This document shows, one piece after another, positions 36,289 through 47,985 of a stretch of 64,000 bases of DNA (within the stretch, counting starts at the first letter, position 1; each line of letters starts with the position of its first letter). The stretch covers positions 131,001-195,000 of the forward strand of contig JAMPIV010003422.1 of the NCBI GenBank assembly GCA_024509875.1. Reading direction: 5' to 3'. Origin of the DNA: Oreohelix idahoensis (Eukaryota > Mollusca > Gastropoda > Stylommatophora > Oreohelicidae). The notes beneath the pieces are model-generated. The model made no database searches and was not told the DNA's origin. It was given only the letters and a program-made list of their open reading frames with translations. The position numbers and the translations under genes are program-made.

Positions 36289-38641
36289 TGTAGTGGATTT
36301 TGATGGTATTGTATGGTTGATGTCACCTAATGTGATGTATGAGGTCAGCTGTGAAGGCTCCTGAGATAAATGTAGATGTGAATTACAGAAGGCCCTTCTT
36401 ACTACCACTTACGACCTCACACATATCTTTTTTACTAATGAATGTGGCTACGTTAAAAGTCTAGGGTACTGATATGTAAGGTGTTGTGGTAAATTACACA
36501 CACACACACACACACACACAGATATTTAAGAAGTCTAATAATATTAATAAAATTTATAAGACACTGAACTAACTCAGGCTGTTTTAGTTTTTAAAGTTAA
36601 ATCTTTTGATAAATTTATTTTGTTCTGAACCAAATGTTTAGTTGGTCAGAACATAAGAAATATTATGGAGTCATAAATGGAATGCAAAATCATATGACAT
36701 AATAAAATGGAAAATGTGTACTTAATTATTTCAAATGACTGGTTAATAATAATTATATTAAGCTAGTCACAGGAGAACTTATTACTAGATATGCTGTTGG
36801 GATGGTGTCATCACTCCCAGTCTATGACTGCCAAACATTGTTCATCGACTTAAGGGATAAATATATATAGTTTAATTTCCCCAATGTCATGGCTTTATTT
36901 GGTGATGAATTAGAGATAATTTTGGTTGAAAATGTCGTTGGTGAAAGTCCAGCAGGCCAGATATAACTTATCTCGCCTGCGTCGATCCTATACAGAAGTC
37001 TTGTGGCCCCACCTCTCCGTGCTGGGGGCAATATACGGCTGCTCTGACAAAATGATAGACTGCTCTGGTCCACACTTGTATATATTACTACAGCATTTGA
37101 CACCGCTTTGGTGCCAAATAGAAACTCACAGTTCTGAAACAAAAGTATTGGTCATGTGTCAGAACTCTATCTTCTGAACCATTTCTGCACACAACACTAC
37201 ACACAACAACACCACATAGACTAGGTCAGATCTCTCTGACCACACAGCACATCTTACCAAGTTGGTTTCACATAGTATTAGTTCCCCAAGACCACATTGC
37301 ATCTGAGATATGTTCAATAGCTTCCTGCTATTAAATAAGATAGGTGATATGTTCCACTGATCTCAACACTAGATCCTTTTTCATAGTTTCAGTTAGGCGT
37401 CCCTATATATTTTCTTTGTATGTATGTCTCTAGACCCTGAACTAGGGCTGGGGATCTAGAGCGAACACTTACTTGTCGTAATCATTTTTATGATATGGCA
37501 GTATCAATCACTCGAATTATTAAAATATACAGAATAAATATTGTTCATTCTTACCAGAATTCAGAATTGAGAACACAGTTACATTTGCTAGCAAAACTCA
37601 GCTGAGCTGCTGCCGTATGATGGCGTCCCACTATATAGATATATTCTTATGGAATCAGCACCACTTATGGATTCAAACTGCGTCTCTGAACAGACTTATG
37701 TCAAATGGCAAAATTTCACCTCTCTATTCCGCTACTATAAAATGCGTTGACCAATCGCCGACTTCCCCCCTAACTTTCAAATTGCCAACCAAAAGTCACT
37801 TCAGTCAAATCTCAGTCAAGTATGTATTACGGTCTGTTAGTCCGTCTGTCTCTACTTGTTTTTTCATAAAAACACACTTGGTTTTACATGCATTTCCTAC
37901 ACGAATCTGCTGCCTAAGTTTTTAGCTACAATGCTCCACCACATTCCCTCTCTTTAATTACAGCTCGATTTTTACGTTTGCAGACTCAAGGCCAAGATTT
38001 TGGTAACTTTTAGTGATATGGGTTAACAGTGCAGTCGCTTGTCTGATATGAACAATACAGTCTTTTGTCAATATCTTCCTTATTATCTATCCGTCTGTAT
38101 AAATGAAAGCATATTATTTCTCTGCTCAAGATGGGCTATCAAACTAGCTAGGTTTTATTTTCATAACTCTATTATTAAGAAAAAAACATATTTTTTCTCA
38201 AGTTTAATTTTTGAAATTTGTTCGAGAACCTTCCTTCATGTGTTTTGCCGCGGCATTCAAATAAAGACCAAGTATCGAAAAACGTCCAAGAAATGACTGT
38301 CTCGATCAAGAGCTAAGGTCCTTTTCTTGTCCATTTCCTTACTTTATGTCAACTCGGGACGTGAATTTTTTTCTTTTCACCCCCGCTTGCGTCTTTTTGC
38401 CGTTCGAACTTCAAACACGTGTTCAGTCATATTTTTCCTTTTTTTTTGTGTCCTCCGTTCTCTCCCGTCTACAAAGGGTAAACGTTTCGTCTGCACTTCT
38501 AACTCGTTAGTTTTAAATGGCGGTGGGAAAGACTGGCATGGGCGAGCATGTCTCCTAGTATCTTACGCATTATTTTTAACCCTTCATTTCATCGTTAATT
38601 TTGGAGATATTTTAACGTTGTATCATGGTGACATCATCACA
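36289..38641 (-). mobile_element. Solo LTR, third family, 2353 bp
   Basis: It starts TGTAGTGGATTTTGATGG and ends GACATCATCACA in + orientation. A perfect GGTGC repeat flanks it (36284-36288 and 38642-38646). It is the inverted relative of 34005-35937 and about 420 bp longer. Positions 36341-36357 carry the GAGGTCAGCTGTGAAGG box. It contains a CA microsatellite at about 36493-36521. Strand is given by analogy with the minus-strand complete element. No coding sequence is present. Confidence 0.88.
36493..36521. repeat. CA microsatellite inside the LTR
   Basis: About 14 CA dinucleotides, absent from the sister LTR at 34005-35937. Confidence 0.9.
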
Positions 38642-40695
38642 GGTGCGAAGCTTCTTAAGGTGGTTTAAAGAAGTGCGAGGCTACTTAAGATGTTGTAAAT
38701 GAGTGCGAGGCTTCTGAAAAAGATGTTGTAAAGGGGTGTGAGGCTTTTTAACATGTTGTAAAGAGGTGAACGGATTCTTGAAGATGCTGTGAAGGGGTGC
38801 GAAGCTTCTTAAGATGTTGTAAAGAGGTGCGAGGCTTCTTAAAGTTTTGTAAAGGAGTATAAGGCTTCCTAAGATGTTGTAAAGGAATGCGAGGCTTCTT
38901 AAGATATTGTAAAGGGGTACGAAGCTACTTAAGATGTTGTAAAGGGGTGCGAAGCTTCTTAAAATCTTGTAAAGGGGTGCGAGGCTTCTTAAGATGTTGT
39001 AAAGGGTTGCAAACCTTCCTAAGATGGTGTAAAGGGGTGTGATACTTCTTAAGATGTTGTAAAGGAGTGCTAGGCTTCTTAAGATGTTGTGAAGGGGTGT
39101 GAAGCGTCTTAAGATGTTGTAAAGGGGTGCGAAGCTTCTTAAGATGTTGTAAAGGGGTATGAAGCTACTTAAGATGTTGTAAATGGGTGCGAAGCTTCTT
39201 AAGATGTCGTAAAGGGATATGAAGCTACTTAAGATGTTGTAAAGGGGTGCGAAGCTTATTAAAATGTTGTAAAGGGGTGTGAGGCTTCTTAAGATGTTAT
39301 AAATGAGTGCGAGGCTTCTTAAGATGCTGTAAAGTGGTGCGAAGCTTCTTAAGATGTTGTAAAGAGGTGCGAGGCTTCTTAAAAGTTTGTAAACGGGTTT
39401 GATGCTTCCTAAGATGTTGTAAAGGAGTGCTAAGCTTCTTAAGATGTTGTAAAGGGGTGCGAAGCTTCTTAAGGTGTTTTAAAAAAGTGCGAGGCTACTT
39501 AAGATGTTGTAAATGAGTGCGAGGCTTCTTAAGAAGATGTTGTAAAGGGGTGTGAGGCTTTTAACATGTTGTAAAGAGGTGTAAGGCTTCTTAAGATGCT
39601 GTGAAGGGGTGCGAAGCTTCTTAAGATGTTGTAAAGAGGTGCGAGGCTTCTTAAAGTTTTGTAAAGGAGTATGAGGCTTCCTAAGATGTTGTAAAGGAAT
39701 GCGAGGCTTCTTAAGATATTGTAAAGGGGTACGAAGCTACTTAAGATGTTGTAAAGGTGTGCGAAGCTTCTTAAAATGTTGTAAAGGTGTGCGAGGCTTC
39801 TTAAGATGTCGTAAAGGGTTGCAAACCTTCTTAAGATGTTGTAAAGGGGTGTGATACTTCTTAAGATGTTGTAAAGGAGTGCTAGGCTTCTTAAGATGTT
39901 GTGAAGCGGTGTGAAGCTTCTTAAGATGTTGTAAAGGGGTATGAAGCTACTTAAGATGTTGTAAATGGGTGCGAAGCTTCTTAAGATGTCATAAAGGTGT
40001 ATGAAGCTACTTAAGATGTTGTAAAGGGGTGCGAAGCTTATTAAAATGTTGTAAAGGGGTGTGAGGCTTCTTAAGTGTTATAAATGGGTGCGAGGCTTCT
40101 TAAGATGCTGTGAAGTGGTGCGAAGCTTCTTAAGATGTTGTAAAGAGGTGCGAGGCTTCTTAAAGTTTTGTAAACGGGTTTGAGGCTTCCTAAGATGTTG
40201 TAAAGGAATGCGAGGCTTCTTAAGATATTGTAAAGGGGTATGAAGCTACTTAAGATGTTGTAAAGAAGTGCGAAGCTTCTTAAAATGTTGTAAAGGGGTG
40301 TGAGGCTTCTTAAGATGTTGTAAAGAGGTGTGAGGCTTCTTAAGATGTTGTAAAGGTATGCGAGGCGTCTTAAGATGTTGTAAATGGGTGCTAGGCTTCT
40401 TAAGATGTTTTAAAGCAGTGTGAGGCTTCTTAAGATGTTGTAAATGAGTGTGAGGCTTCTTAAGATGTTGTAAAAGGGTGCGAGGCTTCTTAAGATGTTG
40501 TAAAAGGGTGCGAGGCTTCTTAAGATGTTGTAAAAGGGTGCGAGGTTTCTTCAGATGTTGTAAAAGGGTGCGAGGCTTCTTAAGATGATGTAATGGAGTG
40601 TAGGGCTTCTTACGGTGCTGTAAAGGGGTGGGAGGCTTCTTAAAATATTGGTAAGATGTGCGAGGCTCCTTTAAGATGTTGGTAAGTGATGCGGT
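38642..40695. repeat. 30-bp minisatellite, segment 4, about 68 units
   Basis: This is the longest segment of the 30-bp family, with a strict period. Variant units such as AAAGTTTTGTAAAGGAGTAT and AGAAGATGTTG recur about 0.8 kb and then 0.5 kb apart (38.85, 39.65, 40.15 kb), so blocks have been duplicated. It runs to the right hAT-like end. Confidence 0.92.
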
Positions 40696-40728
40696 ACGTC
40701 TAAATGTTTGAGAAGCACCGGACTAGAG

Positions 40729-41199
40729 TACCAATGTCACGAGCGACCTCTTTCTGGAAAAGCTCCTCTTATAATCATGGCTATTTCCTCTGATTAAAAA
40801 AAAAAAGATTCCGCCAATAACACGAATAGTTTTTATGTTTAAAAATAAAATGATAATAAAAAACACTTTTTTAAATATCAAATGTTAGTCGAATAAAAAT
40901 GGTTTCAAATCAACAATGTTGAGCACAAGGGTCCGCTATTTATATAAGTCACGTTTGTGGATGTTATGACCTTTGTTGTGATAAGAGCAGTTGCGTAAGC
41001 TGCGTGACAGCTCAGGAAATGTAAACTGAAAGTGCGGTGTTAGTATGAAAGTAGGAAACAATGGTGTAGTGTTGGATGCATGGTTACATTTTCAGTTTTT
41101 GTTTCTTTTTTTTTTTCAAATTATTTTCCATTGTAAATTCATTCATTTTTCTTTTCGCTCTGAATTGAGCATGAAGCGATTACAGCATCTGGCTCTTTT
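40729..41199. other. Intergenic DNA
   Basis: Nothing recognised. The open frame at 41045-41380 runs from low-complexity T-rich DNA into the LINE fragment and is not a gene. Confidence 0.45.
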
Positions 41200-41640
41200 G
41201 CAAGAAGCCTGCACCAAGGATTCAAACGCTCCTGCGGCAGTTTTCTGTACTAGTATGTTTTACACAATCTGCCTGAAGAAAATTCTCCGAATCTTTTGCT
41301 CGAACACCATCTCCAACCAAGAACTACTTACTAGGAGTAACCAAGAGGAAATGCACACCATCATAGCTGGCAGACATTAGGGTTAGGTTGGTCACGTTTT
41401 CAGAAGAGACCTCGATGCCATAACAAAAACAGCTAAGCTGTGAACCCCCAAAAGAAAGCGAAAGAGTGGCCGACCAAAAACAACTTGGTGGAGAACTGTG
41501 GAGGCTGAGATGCAAAGAATGAACCAGAGCTTTGGCACTGCACGAAGGATGGCCGCCGACCGAACAAAGTGGAAGCAGTTTGTTGCTGTCCTACAAGACG
41601 CCATTAGGCGTGATGGCAACTGACTGCTTTCACAGTCGGC
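41200..41640 (+). mobile_element. LINE 3' end (family B), decayed
   Basis: The + strand gives RIFCSNTISNQELL, EEMHTIIAGRH, then, after a stop, RRDLDAITKTAKL, RKRKSGRPKTTWWRTVEAEM and ARRMAADRTKWKQFVAVLQD. This matches the minus-strand fragment at 11786-12335. Stops break the frame. The catalytic core is missing. Confidence 0.7.
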
Positions 41641-44435
41641 GGCTAAGGATCAAAGAAGTGTTTTACATGATGAGGTTGCTAGCCTCATGCGTAACCTTAA
41701 ATTAGTTGCCTTGTACGACATGCCTACGGGAGCAGAAGGCTTACTCTGTCGTTGTCTCATCAGAGGCACTCGTGCACTTTACGGGACCAATTATAAACGA
41801 CCAATAGAAAACAATAAGAGAGGCAGAAAAAAAAGACATGGAGACGAGAACTGGAGACAGAAATGAAAAATGATGAGTGCCACAGATGGAAATAGTGCAG
41901 CAGTGATCATCCACTTTTGCCCATCCCCATCTAGTTTATTTTTTGCTACAGGAACGCCGGATTCACAAGTGCAATTAACACGTGAGCCGTTTGGCAATTA
42001 AGCACGGCGGAACAGAGAGAGCGAGGAGCATGGCGTAATAGATTCTTTGATCAGGGGCGATGTTAAGTCTGAGACGGACCTTGGATTGTAAACCTTTCAG
42101 GGGAATTAATTGCTTAGCTGATATTCGGCAAGGCGGAGATAATGAAAGTCAAGCCAGAGAGGTTGTCGGCGGCAGAGGTGGTAATATTACCTTTGATTCA
42201 AGAATCGAACGGCAAATGGGCTCGGGTCTGGCAGTAGGTGTGACTTTCGCATTAAAGAGCGATAGAACGGAGTTTACGGATATATACCATGTCTCTCCGA
42301 TAGCCATGATCAGTTGTTCAGAAATCTATCTGAAATTCACTAGCTCGATATCTTACATTTCTCGTACAGAGTGAAAATTATTAGATTTTCGTGGAGTGTT
42401 TCATTTTTTCTGATTGCGGTAATTTATATACTAGCCTTTAAGTGTTTTAGTGTGTTTAAAGTTTTCATTATGTTTCACTGAGATTTTCTGTGGTAATTAA
42501 ATAACTTATAGCTAAATCCTTTTCAGCCGTAAAGTAAATTTAATTACTCGCTATTTCCCAGTAAGAGATGTGTTAAATTGACTAGTACATACATTAAATA
42601 AATGTCTACTGACGGTATATATTATTTACTTCTATCCATTTAATGTAATTTTTAAAATGACTATTGTTCATATCACGCGTTAAAAACGATAGGATAAGCT
42701 AGACACGTGTGTTTTAAATCTAATTTATAACGCAGTGGTGAAGAGGTCCTATTTTAACTCGTGTTAGATATGAAATTGATAATTTGGTTAAATGTTTATA
42801 TTTTCTTTCCTAAAATCTAGGCTGATCAACCTGAGTACTAGCGGTTTTATTATGGCCATATGAATTTATGATCATACGAACTTATAATATTATAAGCATC
42901 CAGGGATATTTAATATTGATGAGCTTCTTGCTGTGACCTGTGTGGTCCAATTTTCCTCATTTTCATGAGAGAAACCAGAATAGAACCATTAAATTATAAT
43001 ATTAACTGGACCAGAACTATTACCAGATTTACTTATATCAATCTCATCAGCCAGCTGTGGCGAAATATATTGTCAGCAACATTTGTGTAACTTAACCTAG
43101 CGTCTCAGCCACCTGAGGCTAAACAACATAGGAACTATGTTCTATTCATCCTACGTCGGCGATCACCACGCATGAACCTTACTCCAATCAACTGAAGCCA
43201 TAGATAACTTATTGTATCCAGGACAAATTAAATCACCGACTCTAGCGACTCCCGTGAAATTTGCAGTCAGCAATTACGGCGAGTCTGGGGCTGGATTTGG
43301 CAAAACTTAAATTTGACACTAATAGTCTTATTTCTGATTAGTGTAACTCCTTGGAATGCCTGCGACATTTACTGGGGTAAGCAAAAGTCTGAAAGTGGCC
43401 ACTGAATGGGTGTGAATTGAATGAACGGAGAAATAAACTTATGTCTTTTGTTAACATCATATACTTATGTGGTTTCTTCTTTCTTTTTTATCTCACTAAT
43501 CTGAGTAGTCACGGGATAGATTACATTAGGAACCTATTCTTTTCCCATACTGACTATTTCATAACTTATTGTTAACTTTTGATCTTTTGGGTTAATTAAC
43601 CTCTGTTGGGATCATCTTTTCTTTCTCCGAGGGGGAGAACCTATTTGATAATTTCTTCTTTTGCAATTTGTGTCTGTAAACCATGATCTAGTGATGTACG
43701 ATGCTTATTGTTGTGATCTTCTATTGATAATAAACTTTATTAAACCTTTAGTTATCGTGTCGGTCAACCCCTATCCATTACATGTTATTCATAGTTTGTT
43801 TTCACGTTCGTGCGTATTTGTCACAGAATTGTGTGCATTTGAGTGTAATGTAACTTGTATTTCGTACAAGGAGAGAAAGTGCGTCTGATTTAAATATCGT
43901 CGTCCAGATAGGCTGGATTAGATAAATTATTCTATCTAGAGACTGTCCTTTCTTTTACACGATCACCTCGTGATAAAACTATTTCTTACCCCTTACTTTC
44001 ACATTGTCATCACTATCACCTCTGCTCAGACAGGGCTATAAACTTCTATTACCTATCTGATAAAATCTACGACAATGAGAATAACGCGAAAATAACTTGA
44101 GCTGATGGCACGTGACACGAAGACCTGGTATGTGTTTGTAGAAGGCCTATGCTCCTTGTGGATCTAAAGGGTATTGATTGAATAGAAAAAATAAATGAAA
44201 GTTACGGAGTTTATTAACTGAGCCTTACGCAGAAGAGAAGGACCAGAATGGCGCTGAGGGACCATTAAAGTGGACCTGATGGGAAGACCCACCCAAGTAT
44301 CATTGTAAAATAGATGAGTTGACAACAGCCTGAAATTTCCTGTCTACAAAGCAAGAAGTTAAACAAGGTAGTATTTTTCTTTCAATATAATCTAAGTATA
44401 CAATCGGTGGGGAGGGGGGGGGAGGTGGAGGAAGG
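41641..44435. other. Intergenic DNA, no gene recognised
   Basis: This holds AT-rich sequence and short frames, including one of 104 codons at 42060-42374 with no recognisable domain. I see no RNA gene, terminal repeats or tandem array. Confidence 0.5.
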
Positions 44436-44700
44436 GGAATCAGAGGTATGGCGTCCGCCTCAATTCTAAGCGTACAGGGTTCGCTTCCAGCACAGGAAAT
44501 ATAATTGGTAGATTTTTTTTCTTCAGAACCAGTGGCTCCTAATGATCTCATATCCCCCCTCCCCCCCAGCTCCTGTTTAGTGAGATCTAATGCCTAGCCT
44601 TCTCAGATCGAGCGCAAGTTGCGCACGTTAAAAAATCCCTGGGCAGTTGGAAATCGTAAAGAGTAGGCGCTGCTCTGGCAATATTTAAAAATGAGGAAAC
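44436..44700 (+). mobile_element. Possible tRNA-derived SINE
   Basis: GGTATGGCGTCCGCCTC and GGGTTCGCTTCC (about 44445-44500) are spaced and shaped like the A and B boxes of an RNA polymerase III promoter. The B box departs from consensus. It is followed by a SINE-like body (CCCTGGGCAGTTGGAAATCG, GCGCTGCTCTGGC). G-rich and C-rich runs lie nearby (44405-44425, 44555-44570). The assignment is tentative. Confidence 0.4.
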
Positions 44701-44889
44701 CTACCCTCCACAAAAAATATTTACAGAAAGTGTGATTCCTTTATACACACATTGGGATCCTCATCGGTGCTACGGAGTTCGTGCACTGTGCTGAGACCCT
44801 CCTTGTGTGATCTATGGATGAGATCTGAGCACTGATGGAGTTGTTCGTGCGTAATTAAGATGGTCCTTAAAACCATACCAAATCAATTA

Positions 44890-45000
44890 TACAATGAAAG
44901 CACGTGGTCGACTGGCTGAGACGTTAGAGAGCTTTCCTGTCGTGGCGAAGTTCCCAGGTTCTGGGATCGAAGCCTGGTAGCATCACGCTCCAGTATACCC
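44890..45000 (+). mobile_element. tRNA-like SINE head
   Basis: TGGTCGACTGG (44905-44915) fits the A-box pattern TRGYNNANNGG and GATCGAAGC (44965-44973) fits the B-box pattern GWTCRANNC, at tRNA-like spacing. The sequence passes straight into a 30-bp minisatellite, so the SINE body is missing or replaced. Confidence 0.55.
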
Positions 45001-45236
45001 AGCTGTAATAACGTAATAACAACAGCCATAACAACGACTAACATAACAACAACAGCCATAACAACGACTAACATAACAACAACAGCCATAACAACGACTA
45101 ACATAACAACAACAGCCATAACAACGACTAACATAACAACAACAGCCATAACAACGACTAACATAACAACAACAGCCATAACAACGACTAACATAACAAC
45201 AACAGCCATAACAACGACTAACATAACAACAAAAAC
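45001..45236. repeat. 30-bp minisatellite, about 8 units
   Basis: The unit is CATAACAACGACTAAC then ATAACAACAACAGC, nearly without divergence. Minus-strand frames encode repeated MLVVVMAVVV or CYGCCCYVSR and are artefacts. The sequence resembles the AAC-rich right edge of the A/C block at about 10 kb. Confidence 0.93.
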
Positions 45237-45269
45237 AATGACTCTGTTCTTGAGTCAAAAGGCAGGGAG

Positions 45270-45345
45270 GAACGAACGAACGAACGAACATCTTTATTTC
45301 ATCAGGGTAAAGAAATAGGCATAATTGCCTTTTTACATTTTTGCC
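45270..45345 (-). mobile_element. Retroposon 3' end with GTTC tail
   Basis: On the minus strand, TTTACCCTGATGAAATAAAG is followed by a GTTC repeat (GAAC on +, about 45272-45291). The same end with a TTCG tail occurs at 62930-62968. A shared terminal sequence plus a variable short tandem tail marks a LINE or SINE family. The 5' extent cannot be set. Confidence 0.6.
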
Positions 45346-45481
45346 CTGCAATACCATTTTCAGCGTTTTACAAATTAAAATTAAAATATTAACAACTTCA
45401 GACAGGATTAATTAATATTATCATCACAATCAGTAACTGGGCACACATAAGTACATTACTCATAGTCATTCACGCACATAG

Positions 45482-45745
<264 letters not shown>

Positions 45746-46044
45746 AACAATAAAGCTATTAAAAATTCAATTGAAAATATTACAATGACAAGTAAACGCT
45801 CATGGAAACGTTGAAATAACTGAAACAGAATTGTCGCTAAATGTGTGTACAAGATGTCATGACACGTGACTGCAGATGTCTTGTGAATGAGATGTCATTA
45901 TCAGTTTTGATGAGGCGGGAACTGGTCACCCCACCTCATAAAAAAACTGGACCTGGTATCCTGGTATTATGACGTCTCTTACACTTCACAAATCCTACGT
46001 CAGATTCTGCTATGAGACTTCCTTTAAAGTGAAAACATGAGTCA

Positions 46045-46115
46045 CAAGAAGACCAGCCTCATCTGTGATTTTAAGGTCGCTGGTTCGATTCTTTCTTTCT
46101 TTCTGTCTTTCTTTG
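46045..46115 (+). mobile_element. tRNA-like fragment with B box and TTTC tail
   Basis: GGTTCGATTC (46082-46091) is a good RNA polymerase III B box, preceded by TGATTTTAAGGTCGC and followed at once by a short TTTC repeat. No clear A box is seen. It may be the remnant of a SINE head. Confidence 0.35.
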
Positions 46116-46359
46116 GTTATGAGGCCTGTCAAATACTGGTTTATGTTTATTATTTACTATTCCCAGGCCTCGGGTTTCGCCCTTTGTCTTCAGATCTCAA
46201 ACGCGTAGTCCCGTTGCTCTCAAAGTTAAACGCAATCTCCTTTTCTCGCAAACATAGGTAAACCAGCGTTCACTAGTCGGCCTGACGATTACGTGCTTGC
46301 TGGTTTAATGAATGTTACGTTAGCGTTGTAATCTACTGACGGAAGCTCGGACGTTTATC

Positions 46360-46445
46360 AACCTGTTATAATCTATGGAGATACACATATCCTCAAGCTG
46401 ACAACTGCTTTCTTTGAACATATTCTAGTTAACGTCTGAGTGTCT
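46360..46445 (+). pseudogene. Very short RNase H-type LINE 3' relic (family D)
   Basis: TATGGAGATACACATATCC, CTCAAGCTGACAACTGC and TTTCTTTGAACATATTC match the 3' tails at 27.0 and 28.9 kb. Only the last few tens of codons and the start of the untranslated region remain. Confidence 0.5.
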
Positions 46446-46621
46446 ACGAGAAAGAAGTAGAAGAAATCATAACAGGGTATAGGGAGATATACTTTAGAAG
46501 GGATACACCAAAAACATTACAGACGTAAGGAAACACCACACCAAACGTCAGAGAATTTGCAGTCTGGAAAAACAAAATCTTATAACAAGGAACGCAATAT
46601 ACCCAAATTCTAATCCATGTG

Positions 46622-46715
46622 GGGTTGAATCAGGTATTCCATCCACGAAATAAAAACTAGTTGTTTTGTGTTGAATCAGGTATTCCATTCACGAAATAAA
46701 CACTAGTGGTTTTGT
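46622..46715. repeat. Tandem duplication of about 46 bp
   Basis: Two adjacent copies start GTTGAATCAGGTATTCCAT and end TTGTTTTGT or TGGTTTTGT, with a few substitutions. Confidence 0.8.
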
Positions 46716-47120
46716 GCAGGGCGCATGAATAAACCAATCAACGTTAGTCAGTGGGGAGTTATTTCGAAACAAATCCATAGTTGTAAATAAACCTAGACAC
46801 AATAATGACCGGAACATTGAACTAATGATAGACAATTTTTGTGGGCAGAGATGGAAACATTGACAAAGAGACGCATAGATGGAAGATTTTTGTGACCGCA
46901 CTACGCACTCGTGCGTAGGAAGGACACTGATTGATTGACACTAATAATACAAAGACACACGAGGCAGTGGGCATAGAACACAGGAATGCTGAGCAGAAAA
47001 CAGTATTAAAGAATATGAAAACAAATTATCTGCGGGAAAAAAAATTGTATCTATACACTTCAGAAAAACAATTATATATTGTAACGAGCTGGTGCATTCG
47101 TAAAAAAACCCCATACAAAC

Positions 47121-47169
47121 CGGGGGGGGGGGGGGGGGGGGGGGGGAAAAAAAAAAAGGGGGGGGGGAG
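47121..47169. repeat. Homopolymer run: G, A, then G
   Basis: About 26 G are followed by about 11 A and then about 10 G. Tracts of this sort are prone to length errors. The 99-residue + frame across it is not a gene. Confidence 0.95.
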
Positions 47170-47734
47170 GAGAGAAGATTTAAGCCAACACCTTAAAAAT
47201 TTTAGCAGGAAGCTCATCATTATATTTTAAAACATTTACCTGAACACATTCTCCGTAACTGTTTTAGATCAACAACTGTAGGGCTTCAAATGTCAATTTG
47301 AGTGGTTAAGAAAATTGTGCCAGAAATGCCCCAAGCGCGGTCCGCCCCTTGATAAATGTAAGAAAATTATTTTGAGGCCTGAAAGTTAGAAAACACCACA
47401 AAATCAGAAGAAAAAGAAGTAATTAATGGCAGCAAATTTAAAAAATCAAAGATGCTCATTAGTAATTCTAGACAACTTAAGTTGAAAACAGAACGAATCA
47501 GGATTTGTGGGAGAAAAGTAATCTAAAAATCGTCAATGCATTCGAAAGTTATGATTTGTACTGTAAAAATGTTTAAATAAAACAAAACTTTAAACCAAAT
47601 ATTCCCACTACATGATATTTGAAAGATGCTTTCTACTAAAATAGATGTTTTCATGAACATCTTGAGAGCAGGGAATTATGTACTGTCAGGTATCAAAAAT
47701 GGGGAATGAAGTCTGCGATAGTGCCCTGTGCATG

Positions 47735-47985
47735 GTACGAGTAACCGGTATTCTATGATAGTCAATTGTTCTGGGTATTCTGTGATAATCGACACTACCC
47801 GGTATAGCGAACAGAGTATTCTGTGATAATTATCTACGCAACCGGATATAGGGAACCGGGTATTCTGTGATAATCTACACTACCGGATATAGTGAACCGG
47901 GTATTATGCGATAATCTATGCTACCGGATATAGGGAACCGGGTATTATGTAATAATCTACACTATCGGATATAGAAAAAGGGAGG
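47735..47985. repeat. ~41-bp minisatellite, left part
   Basis: Units read GGGTATTCTGTGATAATC then TACACTACCGGATATAGGG. About five units are followed by a SINE, after which a partial unit continues at about 48241-48285. Confidence 0.85.

Larger units (their letters stand above)
30273..40720. mobile_element. Large hAT-like non-autonomous element filled with minisatellites and nested LTRs
   Basis: The left end reads CAGTGCAATGCTCAAC (30273). The right end, on the other strand, reads CGGTGCTTCTCAAAC (to 40720). Flanks GACTAGAT (30265-30272) and GACTAGAG (40721-40728) match at 7 of 8, which suggests an old hAT target duplication. The internal order is a 22-bp array, a unique spacer of about 190 bp, then 30-bp arrays, as in the 585-bp element at 1791-2375. 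Three solo LTRs (31317-33349, 34005-35937, 36289-38641) lie inside the 30-bp array. Without them and their duplications the element would be about 4.1 kb. It encodes no transposase. The single-element reading is inference; the parts are seen directly. Confidence 0.55.

Noticed and set aside
42060..42374. 104-codon frame as a small gene
   Set aside because: No domain, no splice or promoter context, and no repeat copy to compare. Length is within chance for this composition.
44883..45357. Minus-strand frames with MAVVVMLVVV or CYGCC repeats
   Set aside because: They come from the 30-bp AAC-rich minisatellite.
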